A stretch of DNA of 33,853 bases from positions 10,001 to 43,853 of the forward strand of contig RPFO01000069.1 in NCBI GenBank assembly GCA_009746045.1, read 5' to 3'. The stretch comes from Mesostigma viride (Eukaryota > Streptophyta > Mesostigmatophyceae > Mesostigmatales > Mesostigmataceae). Under the pieces are notes generated by a model. That model saw nothing but the letters and a program-made list of their open reading frames with translations, was not told the origin of the DNA and made no database searches. The first letter of the stretch is position 1. The number at the start of each line of letters is the position of its first letter. Shown here piece after piece: positions 1 through 9,299 of the stretch. Made by a program: the position numbers and the translations under genes.

Positions 1-56
1 ATGAACATAGGGTTTGTGACCCCTTTTCACTTTCGCGTTTCACTTTCGAGGCGGCC

Positions 57-73
57 TTCAGGCACTGCCTGAA
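57..73. repeat. Short inverted repeat, 8-bp arms around one base
   Basis: TTCAGGCA and its exact reverse complement flank a single C. No gene context explains it; it could be chance. Confidence 0.35.
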
Positions 74-79
74 AATTAG

Positions 80-223
80 CAACCACGTTTGGAACTCTTC
101 GGACCACCTGTGAAACTAATCACATTTGATGATGTGCTGGCGGGCCTGGGCATCGCATTTGAGCATTACTTCGAGCAGGGCTCAACAAGCTCGATTCGCC
201 AACTCAACCCGAAGAAGCCCTAA
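80..223 (+). CDS. Possible exon fragment of an unrecognised gene
   Basis: A 47-codon open stretch begins straight after an in-frame TAG (77-79) and ends at TAA (221-223). Its translation has a protein-like composition, with segments such as LITFDDVLAGLGIAFEHYF, and it has no ATG. A GTAAGA donor-like sequence follows at 230. The open stretch could therefore be the 3' part of a gene whose upstream exons lie outside or at the left edge of the window, with the AG at 78-79 as a possible acceptor. It is in the same frame as the open frames at 914-2251, but an in-frame stop separates them. No family is recognised. This is a weak call based only on composition and splice-like dinucleotides. Confidence 0.25.
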   Translation, partial: QPRLELFGPPVKLITFDDVLAGLGIAFEHYFEQGSTSSIRQLNPKKP

Positions 224-467
224 GCTGCGGTAAGACATATATTTGTGTGGATGGCTCTTGATATCATGCTGAATTTCTAGACTTCTCTAGGTGGACAGTT
301 CATGTGCAGCCATACAGGTCATCCATGTGTGTTTTAACCATGTTGCATGTGCCACAGATATCATGAGCAGTATTTACTAAGTGTGCTGGAGTCGTTGTTG
401 CATGCTTGTTGTATTTCACAGTTTAACGCCTGCATGAACGCATCGTTGATACTAATGATTATTCATA

Positions 468-917
468 TTGCATGACTGTTCTGTTGGGGACGCCGCGCTT
501 GATGTCACAACGTGGCTGAAAGGGTGTATCCACCGCGACTTTGGCCGGTGGGTGAAATCGATGGACGCATTTCCGAAGAAGCCAGCCGCGGGCCACACCC
601 ATGGCGCGGGCGTGGGCGCGGGCGGGGGCGGGGGCGGGGGAGAAGGCGCGGGTGCGGGCGCGGGCGCCACCCAAGGCGCGGGCGCGGGCGCGGGCCCGGG
701 CGGGGGCGGGGGCGCAGGCGCCGGCGCGGGTGCGGGCGCGGGCGCCACCCAAGGCGCGCGCGCGGGCGCGGGCGGGGGTGGGGGCGCAGGCGCCGGCGCG
801 GGTGCGGGCGCGGGCGCCACCGCCGACTTGGATGATGAGCCAGCAACCGAAGCCAAGAGGGAGAGGCACCGCTCTTCGAAGGTGTTCGATCTCGAAGTGT
901 TTTGGGGCCGGATATGA
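468..917 (+). CDS. Gly/Ala-rich open frame, probable exon
   Basis: The frame opens without an ATG at 468, so an upstream exon is likely if it is real. The first roughly 45 residues look globular (WLKGCIHRDFGRWVKSMDAF). Then comes a Gly/Ala-rich stretch of about 70 residues encoded by GC-rich imperfect repeats (about 600-822), in which a block containing GCGGGCGCCACC recurs three times. A charged tail (DLDDEPATEAKRERHR) follows. The stop overlaps the ATG of the next open frame in an ATGA. Because the repeat is GC-rich, several other frames are also open and should be disregarded. Either a splice joins this to the next frame, or the two are separate. Function unknown. Confidence 0.35.
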   Translation: MHDCSVGDAALDVTTWLKGCIHRDFGRWVKSMDAFPKKPAAGHTHGAGVGAGGGGGGGEGAGAGAGATQGAGAGAGPGGGGGAGAGAGAGAGATQGARAGAGGGGGAGAGAGAGAGATADLDDEPATEAKRERHRSSKVFDLEVFWGRI

Positions 918-1633
918 CCGTGTATGTCCGCTGGCGCCTAGCCGCATCGGAGACGTTGGTAAATGCACCGGTGAACAAGTGGCGGCCCACAGGGCCTAAT
1001 GGCGAGGCTTGTGACGGGGTCACGCCCATTGGGTACACCCCGCAGGGAGATCCTGTCTATGGGTGCCTCCTCATAGAGCGTGGCCAGGCCCCCAAAGGAA
1101 GTCCTGGTCTAGTGCTGCTTTTTGAATGGGACGAGGGCGGTGCCAGGAGATGTACCTGCGCTAGCCTTCACAGCCTTTTTCCCGACATCGTCGCCGCTGA
1201 GAAGCAGCAGTTGCTGGACGGATGGATTGAGCAGGTGCCAAAGTCCGTGGAGGATGTGCGTGCCAACAACGAGAATCTGTTCAACATCATGGAGCAAAAG
1301 CCCAAAGAGAAGCGTGAACTGCAAGCGAACAAGGCGGTACCCTTACCGCTGCGATCTGCAGGCGACCAGTCGGTTGCGCGGGCAACACGAGCACTGAGGC
1401 TGCCCATAAAACAAGTCATCTCACACGTCGCTTGCCCTGCCCGCGAGATTCAAGCGCAGAGCAACCGCGCATGTGCGCCCGCTGCGCGAGGGAGCACATC
1501 AACGGCAACGCCTGCTTTGCGCACACTGATTTCCGGCAGGCACACCTTCAAGGTGAATGGAAGCCTCGTACGACGCGGCGGCCTACTCGTTGTTAAGCGG
1601 CCAGCCGTCACCTGCGGGCAGGGAATGCCGTAA
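914..1633 (+). CDS. Unrecognised protein, first part
   Basis: This frame of 239 codons starts with ATG at 914 (MTVYVRWRLAAS). It encodes a mixed-composition protein containing a short CTC motif and a helical charged middle (EKQQLLDGWIEQVPKSVEDV). From about residue 140 it becomes basic and less ordered. It stops at TAA 1631-1633, and the next ATG in the same frame follows ten bases later. The stop lies inside a GTAAGC donor-like sequence at 1630. Splicing from there to the acceptor TTTTCTAG ending at 1743 would remove the stop and keep frame with the following open frame. No family was recognised. It could be a host gene or part of a degraded mobile element. Confidence 0.4.
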   Translation: MTVYVRWRLAASETLVNAPVNKWRPTGPNGEACDGVTPIGYTPQGDPVYGCLLIERGQAPKGSPGLVLLFEWDEGGARRCTCASLHSLFPDIVAAEKQQLLDGWIEQVPKSVEDVRANNENLFNIMEQKPKEKRELQANKAVPLPLRSAGDQSVARATRALRLPIKQVISHVACPAREIQAQSNRACAPAARGSTSTATPALRTLISGRHTFKVNGSLVRRGGLLVVKRPAVTCGQGMP

Positions 1634-1743
1634 GCACCACACATGCTGGTGAAGGTCCTTGATCTGAAAGGCGATCGCACGGAGCGTGACAGCATTGTCG
1701 CCTCTCCTTACTACGCACCGTCGTGGACGGGCCAGTTTTCTAG
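1630..1743 (+). other. Candidate 114-bp intron
   Basis: GTAAGC at the left end and a pyrimidine-rich TTTTCTAG at the right end bound 114 bases, a multiple of three. Removal deletes the in-frame TAA at 1631 and joins CC to A, so the downstream frame (GTG ACA TTA) continues unchanged. Against this, the interior is itself open and protein-like. A stop-containing exon or a simple nonsense mutation is therefore equally possible. Confidence 0.35.
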
Positions 1744-2251
1744 AGTGACATTAGGTGGCGGCAGCGCAGGGATGACGGTCCCCATTTCTGATGTACACCT
1801 GCAGCACTGGACAGTGGGCGGTACGGCAGAGGTGCACCAGCCTGAGCTGATCGGTACCGGCAAACTGTCAGCTGCCACGGTGGCGGCGTTGAAAGAGCAC
1901 CCGCAGATTGACTTTGAGCATTACAAGACTGCCACCGCCGCCAGGGCAGCAGCAAAGGATGACTGCAATGCCTACTTTGCCGAGCATGGAGCACGTGCGC
2001 TTATCGGGATGCGCCTGTGTGCCATGTTTCCGGGGACAGCGAGGAAGAGGGAGCGCTTCCATGGCTGGGTCACTAAGGTTCAGGAAAGGGGAGGTCACCT
2101 GCTCATCAAGGCGATGTGGGCTGATGGGCAGGACTATCATGCCCTGGCGGAGGTGACGCAGTTCGTGTGCGGCTGCCCACACCCAGTCGAGGCATTTGGC
2201 CGCGCTCGCTTCTTTCCACAGGAGCTAGGCTGGCACCGTGAACGCAGGTGA
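1643..2251 (+). CDS. Unrecognised protein, second part, Tudor-like C-terminal segment
   Basis: A 202-codon frame from ATG 1643, in the same phase as the preceding frame. Around residues 120-175 it reads G-x-R-x4-F, then F-x-G-x-V, then W-x-D-G-x-D-x-x-x-L. That order of glycine, aromatic and acidic positions resembles small beta-barrel Tudor/PWWP-like modules in plant and algal chromatin or transposon proteins, but the match is by eye only. CAG|GTGATG near the stop could be a splice donor, leading into the acidic, glycine-rich frame that follows. It is best read as the second half of one gene with 914-1633. Function unknown. Confidence 0.4.
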   Translation: MLVKVLDLKGDRTERDSIVASPYYAPSWTGQFSRVTLGGGSAGMTVPISDVHLQHWTVGGTAEVHQPELIGTGKLSAATVAALKEHPQIDFEHYKTATAARAAAKDDCNAYFAEHGARALIGMRLCAMFPGTARKRERFHGWVTKVQERGGHLLIKAMWADGQDYHALAEVTQFVCGCPHPVEAFGRARFFPQELGWHRERR

Positions 2252-2474
2252 TGGCACCCACATAGACGATGCCGTCCCTGCTGTGCACAGTGACAGTGAA
2301 GGCGGGGAGGAGGAGGAAGAGGGAGAGGAAGAGGGGGAGGAAGAGGGGAGGAGGAGGGGGAGGAGGGGGAGAGGGGGAGGGAGGGAAGGGAGAATGGGAG
2401 GGGGAGGGGGAGGAGGAAGAGGGAGAGGGAGACGGAGAGGAGGATGCGGAATGGGAGCCGGGGATGACTGGTAG
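2238..2474 (+). other. Purine-rich GGGAGG/GAGGAA tract, possible acidic Glu/Gly tail
   Basis: About 2299-2452 is nearly pure purine on the plus strand. One plus frame reads HSDSEGG followed by a Glu-rich and then a Gly/Arg-rich stretch and stops at 2474. It might be the C-terminal tail of the preceding gene if CAG|GT at 2247 is a splice donor. Equally it may be non-coding low-complexity DNA, since several frames are open on both strands. Confidence 0.3.
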
Positions 2475-2479
2475 ATGAG

Positions 2480-2893
2480 ACGGTGCCATCTACCGGCGCA
2501 TGGAATGAAGTGGTACACAAGTTTACTCATGGTTATCGGCAAGTAGAGCATGCTCGCCTGGCCTAGTTGCATCAATGAGTTGAGTTTGGAGAGACTGCAC
2601 TTTGCTTGGATGAAGAATGTGTTAGCATGGCCAAACTTTTATGGCTTGTAGCCAAATCCTCTTGGGGTATGCAGTGTACTAGCGGTGTGCAATTGCGAGG
2701 ATTCCTGTCTTGTAGCGATGTGGCCTCTCACCCTGCAGCCTGGTAGATGTGTTGGCATGCAGCCACCCATCATGGGTCATCCGATCTGGTGTGATTTGCA
2801 TTTGCACACCTTGTATTAAGGCCATGATTTAATATTGTCTTGTTATTTTTAATGTGTATATGCGAAAAGAGGCATAATCTGCTCATATATAGT
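2480..2893. other. Non-coding AT-richer spacer
   Basis: No open frame of note and no recognised RNA. It probably holds the 3' end of the plus-strand gene and leads into the 172-bp tandem repeat. Confidence 0.5.
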
Positions 2894-3645
2894 GCTAGCA
2901 AATGTCACTACCTTTACCTATGCCTGACCTTACAAGTTGAGGATGGTCTAATGTAGTGACAAACAGGTTATTTACAACAATTCACAGTTTTCTGACATAG
3001 TTTCAGGCAACTATACTTACCAAAATGCTTGAAAAAGGCAAAAATTGCACCATTATGCTAGCAAACGTCACTATTTTGAGATCAAACTGGGCCCAAACTT
3101 GGCCCATGGTCTAATCTAGTGGTGTTTAGGTTGCTTCCAACATTTCATAGCTTTCTGACATAGTTTGATATTGTGTAGTAGCTTACACTGAGCAAAATGC
3201 TTGAAAATGGCAAAAAATGCACCATTTATGCTAGCAAACGTCACTATTTTGACATCAAGCTGAGCCCAAACTTTGTGCATGGTCTATTCTAGTTGTAATT
3301 AGGTTGCTTCCAATATTTCATAGCTTTATGACGTAGTTTGATATTGTTTAGTAGCTTACACTGAGCAAAATGCTTGAAAATGGCAAAAAATGCAGTATTT
3401 ATGCTAGCAAATGTCACTATTTTGAGTTCAGATTGACCCCAAACTTTGTGCATGGTCTATTCTAGTGGTAATTAGGTTGCTTGCAAATATCCATGATGGT
3501 TTGACGTGATTTAGTACTGTTTCCTATTTATTACTATTTAATTTAATTTAAAATGACAAAAATGTACCTGTATTGCTAGCAAATGTCACCAAGATGACGT
3601 CCGATCGATACCAAACTTTGTACGAGGTCTATTTTGGTTGCAAAC
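2894..3645 (+). repeat. 172-bp tandem repeat, about 4-5 diverged units
   Basis: The marker GCTAGCAAAYGTCAC starts at 2894, 3057, 3230, 3403 and 3575, a spacing of 163, 173, 173 and 172 bases. Units share ACTTTGTGCATGGTCTA, a run beginning TTAGGTTGCTT, and AAAATGCTTGAAAATGGCAA. The first and last units are the most diverged. It is AT-rich, non-coding and satellite-like. Confidence 0.85.
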
Positions 3646-3735
3646 ATCATGCATGACAATTTTCAGCATAAAAAGACAAACTTCGGTACGAAGTACATTT
3701 TGCGTGCTGGAGTACATCCTTAATGGCTGGTAGGG

Positions 3736-5293
3736 AAGGACAAGGACGAGGACGAGGACGAGGACAAGGACAAGGACAAGGACAAGGACAAGGACAAGGA
3801 CAAGGACAAGGACAAGGACAAGGACAAGGGCAAGGACAAGGACAAGGACAAGGACAAGGACAAGGACAAGGACAAGGACAAGGACAGGACAGGACAGGAC
3901 AAGGACAAGGACAAGGACAAGGACAAGGACAAGGACAAGGCTGGCAAGGACAAGGACAAGGACAAGGACAAGGACAAGGACAAGGACAAGGACAAGGACA
4001 AGGACAAGGACAAGGACAAGGACAAGGACAAGGACAAGGACAAGGACAAGGACAAGGACAAGGACAAGGACAAGGACAAGGACAAGGACAGGACAAGGAC
4101 AAGGACAAGGACAAGGACAAGGACAAGGACAAGGACAAGGACAAGGACAAGGACAAGGACAAGGACAAGGACAAGGACAAGGACAAGGACAAGGACAAGG
4201 ACAAGGACAAGGACAAGGACAAGGACAAGGACAAGGACAAGGACAAGGACAAGGACAAGGACAAGGACAAGGACAAGGACAAGGACAAGGACAAGGACAA
4301 GGACAAGGACAAGGACAAGGACAAGGACAAGGACAAGGACAAGGACAAGGACAAGGACAAGGACAAGGACAAGGACAAGGACAAGGACAAGGACAAGGAC
4401 AAGGACAAGGACAAGGACAAGGACAAGGACAAGGACAAGGACAAGGACAAGGACAAGGACAAGGACAAGGACAAGGACAAGGACAAGGACAAGGACAAGG
4501 ACAAGGACAAGGACAAGGCTGGCACAAGGACAAGGACAAGGACAAGGACAAGGACAAGGACAAGGACAAGGACAAGGACAAGGACAAGGACAAGGACAAG
4601 GACAAGGACAAGGACAAGGACAAGGACAAGGACAAGGACAAGGACAAGGACAAGGACAAGGACAAGGACAAGGACAAGGACAAGGACAAGGACAAGGACA
4701 AGGACAAGGACAAGGACAAGGACAAGGACAAGGACAAGGACAAGGACAAGGACAAGGACAAGGACAAGGACAAGGACAAGGACAAGGACAAGGACAAGGA
4801 CAAGGACAAGGACAAGGACAAGGACAAGGACAAGGACAAGGACAAGGACAAGGACAAGGACAAGGACAAGGACAAGGACAAGGACAAGGACAAGGACAAG
4901 GACAAGGACAAGGACAAGGACAAGGACAAGGACAAGGACAAGGACAACGTGCTGGCACAAGGACAAGGACAAGGACAAGGACAAGGACAAGGACAAGGAC
5001 AAGGACAAGGACAAGGACAAGGACAAGGACAAGGACAAGGACAAGGACAAGGACAAGGACAAGGACAAGGACAAGGACAAGGACAAGGACAAGGACAAGG
5101 ACAAGGACAAGGACAAGGACAAGGACAAGGACAAGGACAAGGACAAGGACAAGGACAAGGACAAGGACAAGGACAAGGACAAGGACAAGGACAAGGGGAC
5201 AAGGACAAGGACAAGGACAAGGACAAGGACAAGGACAAGGACAAGGACAAGGACAAGGACAAGGACAAGGACAAGGACAAGGACAAGGACAAG
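3736..5293 (+). repeat. CAAGGA hexamer microsatellite, about 1.55 kb
   Basis: Almost pure (CAAGGA)n, opening with a few GACGAG variants. Phase-shifting interruptions occur near 3888 (repeated ACAGG), 3942 (GGCTGGCAAGG), 4090, 4520 (GGCTGGCACAAGG), 4946 (CAACGTGCTGGCACAAGG) and 5196 (an extra GG). None of the six frames of this hexamer contains a stop, which is why long Gly-Gln, Lys-Asp, Arg-Thr, Leu-Ser, Pro-Cys and Leu-Val frames cross it. None of these is taken as a gene. Confidence 0.95.
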
Positions 5294-5319
5294 GATGGCG
5301 CAAGAAAATCACATCCTTG

Positions 5320-5700
5320 TGCGTAACACCTACCCGGACAGCTGGCAGTGTGTGGTGGGTTGCTTTTCCAGTTGCTGCCGTCGCGGCATCGGAACCCGAT
5401 GACCCAGAAGCCGCCGATTTCCTCCGCTCCTTCGCCGCCTTTGCTGCATGAGCGCCGCGCGCCTGTTGCCCCGACGATGGTGCGGGGGGAGGGGGCATTT
5501 GCTGTGCTGCCGCTGCAGCTTCCGACGGCGCGGAAGGGCCGGCGGCGGGAGGGGGCAACACCGGTGGCGGCGGAGAGCCCGGCGGCGGGGGCGCCGGCGG
5601 AGGGGAACGCGGGTGGTTGTGCGTACAAGCACGCTGTGACACGCAGACGACAAAGAAGAAATCCGCCGAATATGTTAGCAAGCGGTGCGGTGCAGCACAC
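5320..5700 (-). other. GC-rich segment, proline-rich on the minus strand
   Basis: On the minus strand one open frame reads a hydrophobic and Cys-containing start, then SPPPAPPPPGSPPPP, then an Ala/Ser/Lys-rich stretch, before running into the hexamer array. Ser-Pro-rich tracts of this kind are typical of green algal hydroxyproline-rich cell-wall proteins. An exon of such a gene is possible. The plus strand is also open here, so base composition alone could produce the signal. Confidence 0.25.
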
Positions 5701-6289
5701 ACACCTGACAAAGCTAATAGGTCAACCCTTAAAACCGTGTCCAACTGCCCGCTATAAAAACCGGGCAATGGTCACTTTCCATGATAATGTCCACAAACCA
5801 ACCTAATAGTTAGTTATGGTCCATTATAGGACACAAGCACACACATATATTCACCACCTTGGGGGTCATGTCATTGGTCATATTGCAATGTCCTATGGGT
5901 GCCAAATATAGCACCCCCTGACAGAAAGGAAGCTAGTAAAGGGCTCATGAACACCAAGGTTGCATGTGGAGGAGCAGGGACCCAGCTGCAAGCTCTAACA
6001 ATAAATGCCCACTACAAATAGCGGACAGTTTGGTTTGTGACACCTGCTAGCATTACAAAGCTCAATTCTCATCCCGTAGCAACAAAAATGTAATGTCCGC
6101 TGTAAATATCACTCAAAACGGCTAAAGGGTTAAAACGAAGTTGTAGTTGTTTTGCGGCATCAAGTTTCAAAGTACGTACTGGGATACCCTTCGCCAGCCT
6201 GCTTGGCATCCAGGATAAGATCTTGGAACCAGTAAGGGGGCTTCGCTTGCTGCGGCAGATGGTGCAATCCATTGTGATCTGCGCGCAAA
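5701..6289. other. Non-coding spacer
   Basis: No convincing open frame on either strand. A TATAAAA sequence occurs at about 5753 with no supported gene following it. Confidence 0.5.
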
Positions 6290-6715
6290 ACATACACAAA
6301 CAACCAAACCCTCATAGGTTGAGCAATCCACAAAATCATGCCATTACTGTAACAACATGGGCAAAGCATACACAAACGAACAACCATCATAGATTGAGCT
6401 AACAATCCAGAAAATCATGCCATTACTGTAACAACATGGGCAAAGCATACACAAACGAACAACCATCATAGATTGAGCTAGCAATCCACAACATTATGCC
6501 ATTACTGTAACAACATGGGCAAAGCATACACAAACGAACAACCATCATAGATTGAGCTAGCAATCCACAACATCATGCCATTACTGTAACAACATGGGCA
6601 AAGCATACACAAACGAACAACCATCATAGATAGAGCAATCCACAACATCATGCCATTAATGTAATAACATGGGCAAAACATACACAAACAAATAGCCATG
6701 ATAGGGCATTAAGAG
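6290..6715. repeat. 79-bp tandem repeat, about 5 units
   Basis: The marker ATGCCATTAMTGTAA recurs at 6338, 6417, 6496, 6575 and 6650, a period of 79 bases with one shortened unit of 75. Shared elements include AACATGGGCAAAGCATACAC and CAACCATCATAGATTGAGC. The short Cys/Met-rich minus-strand frames that cross it are by-products of the repeat. Confidence 0.85.
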
Positions 6716-6773
6716 AATAGCCATGATTGGGGCAATAAGAGAATTTTTTTGTTCAATTCAATGATCACAATTT

Positions 6774-7290
6774 ATGCACACAGTCGATGCATTCATAAAT
6801 GAGGCAGGTTCTTCCGAAAATTGGCTCCGTCGTAGAGTGTCAACGGCCAACTTGCAAACACGCACGTTACATGATATACATCCTAGTCATTATGGTCCTA
6901 TACAAACGCCAGAAGGGCCGAATACCGGTTTAATTGGATCTTTAGCTACGCATAGTAAAGTAAATGAATATGTTTTCTTGTCCTTTTTATACATTACAAA
7001 AAAATCAAGTAATTAAAAGTGAAATACCTATTTTTATACCTCCACATCAACAAGATCAATTTAAATTCGCCCCAGAATATTTATTACTTTCTTGTTACTC
7101 TAGTGTTGAAAATAATTATGTTCATGTGCGATATAAACCAGAATTTAGTAGTAAAGCAGAAGAAGTCGATTATTTGGGGATTTCTCCAACGCAAGCTTCA
7201 ATAGCTACTTCATTTATTCCCTTGGTGGAACATGATGATGCAATCCGAGCATTAATGGGTTGTAATATGCAAAGACAAGCAGTTCCATGA
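6774..7290 (+). pseudogene. rpoB: Plastid-type RNA polymerase beta subunit fragment
   Basis: This is a piece of the beta subunit of the bacterial-type RNA polymerase found in plastids. The part from about 6871 matches the conserved block [26 protein letters not shown]. After about 7155 it reads [25 protein letters not shown] and [14 protein letters not shown], which family-wide form the region before the catalytic core. The two parts lie in different frames. The shift is at the A7 run near 6999-7005, where six A's would restore frame. Several family-conserved residues are missing before the HYG block. The frame ends at TGA right after QAVP, where a real subunit continues for hundreds of residues. 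The local sequence is AT-rich, unlike its GC-richer surroundings. It is best read as plastid DNA transferred to the nucleus and decaying. Confidence 0.85.
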
Positions 7291-7526
7291 CACCAAGGTT
7301 GAGACTTACATGCATGGGACAAGAAAAACCTCGTTGCAAGGGTTGAAACAATAACGAAATTGTATGACCACAGACACATAAAATGGAAGGCTTGCTCAGT
7401 ATTATTATTTACCCATCAATCAATTTTAAAGGCAAGGAAATGTTGAAATACGGAAGACCGTCCCAAGTTCGCCAGCATTAACAAAAGCATTTCTGTGACA
7501 AGAACAGTGGGCGACCATTCCCATTA

Positions 7527-8306
7527 TTATCTTTTCCTCTTTTGTTTCTTCCCCTTCCCGGACTCGCATGCATAAGCGACGTCCGCCATCCCCAAACGAT
7601 GCAAAATTTTGTTGGAGCTCTGCATCTTCTCCAACAGTTCTTGATCCGATTCCTCCTTTGCACGACGCGCTTCCTCTGCCTTCGCCTTTGCGGCCTCCAC
7701 ATCTGCATCTATATCCGCCTTCACCACCATCCTGATCAAACGGTCCCGCTCCTCAGGCCTCTTCGGCAGTCCCACCGGCTCTGCGGCAAGAAGAGCTCCA
7801 AAATATCCTTGTGCAGTCTTTGTGCTTCCACAAATCCTAGCTGCGTCATCAAGGTGTACGCGCATTCCGCGCCACACCCTGCAAGGAATCCCCCATGGTA
7901 ACGTTAAGCCCATGAGCAAACCCGTACGCGCTGTCCCCCTCTGCAAAAATCTCGAGTCCCTGCCTGTCGAGGCGCACCAGCTCAACTTTCCGTTCCCCAG
8001 TGTGCGTTGCCGTGAAGTGGAGGACCGAGCGTGTCATTCCGGTCTTCCCCATCAACATCTGCAAACTTGCTACGTATGCGATCCCACGAGCGCACACGTC
8101 CTCCAACTTCTCGGCAAAAGGTAGATGTGTCTTGCAATACACATCCAATCCCTCCAGTGGTCTATCACATCTAAGAAATCCACACCCCCCGTATGGATCC
8201 TTGGCATTTGGTACTCGAGGTCGTGCGCTTGCAGGAACTTGTAATGTTCCGCGCACAGTCCCTCGACCCTTACGGGCTCCGTACAGATTTTGCATTTCGT
8301 TGCCAT
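7527..8306 (-). pseudogene. Cys/His zinc-knuckle protein, interrupted by two frameshifts
   Basis: The likely start is ATG at 8306 (MATKCKICTEP). Residues 5-21 form C-x2-C-x9-C-x2-H. In the next frame a second knuckle follows, C-x4-C-x10-C-x2-H (CGFLRCDRPLEGLDVYCKTH), then a region similar in layout to the neighbouring zinc-knuckle genes. The third frame carries a charged coiled-coil-like helix (EAAKAKAEEARRAKEESDQE) and a basic tail ending KKQKRKR, which could be a nuclear localisation signal. The first shift falls at the plus-strand C6 run 8185-8190, where one more base restores frame. The second lies near the C5 run 7890-7894, where one base too many is present. It may be a pseudogene, or a real gene with homopolymer miscalls. 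No palindromic element lies upstream, unlike its intact relatives. Molecular function unknown. Confidence 0.6.
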
Positions 8307-8532
8307 CTGCGCAATTGCCATGAGTCCCATACAGCAGCCATTGTATAACAGGGGCAATAAGGACCGTCAGAACCCCCTCTGGCGTCTTTCTCACACAATT
8401 CTCAATCTAGTCTTTTTGTGCAATAATTGTTGGTTCAAAGAAGGTCCGTTCAAAGAAGTTTTATGAGACAAAATAAATTAGTTTCAATTACACGCATCAG
8501 ATTAATCAAATCATATTTTCTCCCTCTCTTTC

Positions 8533-9105
8533 TTACTGAGCAATTCTGTCCATCCTGCCCCTCTTTGCCGGCTTCTCATCAATCTCCTCATCAAAATCAC
8601 ACACACGTCTAATCTGCTGTCTAATCTGCTCTACCAACCCCCCCTTGCGCATCAGGTCTTTCACCTCCCCCTTCAAGAGCGCTGTCACGAGTCGCGCGCA
8701 CTCGTACGCGGACTCCGTGGCCATGTCCCTTCCCATATCATGCCACACTTTGGCCGTTGGACAGTCGGGATGGTCTCCCATGTAAGCCCACACATGCCTT
8801 GGCGGCTTGTCCTCTCCGCCTATCCCCTCTCCAGGTCGCATCTGTCCCACCTCCTCTATCACCCACTCTGCATCACGCAGCATGAATCGAGGCTTCTTGT
8901 CAACATAGTACAAGACCAAAACCATGTTGTTGGGCCAAGGCTTCCACTTTTTCGTCACGATGTGACGGTCAATCGTCATCAGCCCGCTCTCGATTTCGGC
9001 AAACAACGCCCCCCATACGTCAGAATGCTTGGGACAGAACCACTCGCTGTCCGTCGGCATTCCTTCCCATTGACAATCCGGATGTTCGCATCGAATGTGG
9101 TCCAT
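8533..9105 (-). CDS. Cys/His zinc-knuckle protein, 190 aa
   Basis: The ATG at 9105 is chosen because it is the first in frame and puts the knuckle at the N-terminus as in the paralogs; the frame is open further upstream only from a TTG. Residues 6-27 read C-x4-C-x12-C-x2-H (CEHPDCQW...WFCPKH), a probable zinc site. The middle part contains VLVLYYVDKK, and a helical segment follows (WHDMGRDMATESAYECARLV) that lines up with VHLDDAARICGSTKTAQGYF of the gene downstream. The C-terminus is charged (DEEIDEKPAKRGRMDRIAQ). Two palindromic elements lie 56 and 91 bases upstream of the start. It is intronless and on the same strand as its neighbours. No known family was recognised; a role in nucleic acid or protein binding is only a guess from the zinc motif. 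Confidence 0.7.
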   Translation of the reverse strand: MDHIRCEHPDCQWEGMPTDSEWFCPKHSDVWGALFAEIESGLMTIDRHIVTKKWKPWPNNMVLVLYYVDKKPRFMLRDAEWVIEEVGQMRPGEGIGGEDKPPRHVWAYMGDHPDCPTAKVWHDMGRDMATESAYECARLVTALLKGEVKDLMRKGGLVEQIRQQIRRVCDFDEEIDEKPAKRGRMDRIAQ

Positions 9106-9160
9106 CTGTGCACATCGATATTTTTTACACCACCCGCAAACGCACGCATTCACCAGGGTC

Positions 9161-9205
9161 AACGGCCGTTGGCCCTGTTAAATTCCACACATCCCAACGG
9201 CCGTT
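9161..9205 (-). promoter_or_regulatory. Two AACGGCCGTT palindromes upstream of the 8533-9105 gene
   Basis: The cores lie at 9161-9170 and 9196-9205, both followed on the plus strand by GGC. The nearer one is 56 bases from the ATG, similar to the spacing at four other genes of the island. Confidence 0.6.
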
Positions 9206-9299
9206 GGCCTTAGACGCACAAAACTTGACACCATCAGGCGATTTTTTCCAAATGATTCTTCTTTATTAAATAAATTTACATTCATCCTAAAATCACATT

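Noticed and set aside
459-1038. Minus-strand Pro/Arg/Ala-rich frames over the GC-rich repeat
   Set aside because: They are antisense shadows of a GC-rich repeat that leaves several frames open; the plus-strand frame has better flanks.
3720-5768. Very long open frames (Lys-Asp, Gly-Gln, Leu-Ser, Pro-Cys) across the hexamer array
   Set aside because: The hexamer CAAGGA has no stop in any of six frames, so the frames are a property of the repeat. No conserved flanks support a gene.
7842-7910. A mini-intron GTTACC...TTGCAG at the second break of the 7527-8306 gene
   Set aside because: The 24-base span is too short for a spliceosomal intron and, being a multiple of three, would not repair the frame.
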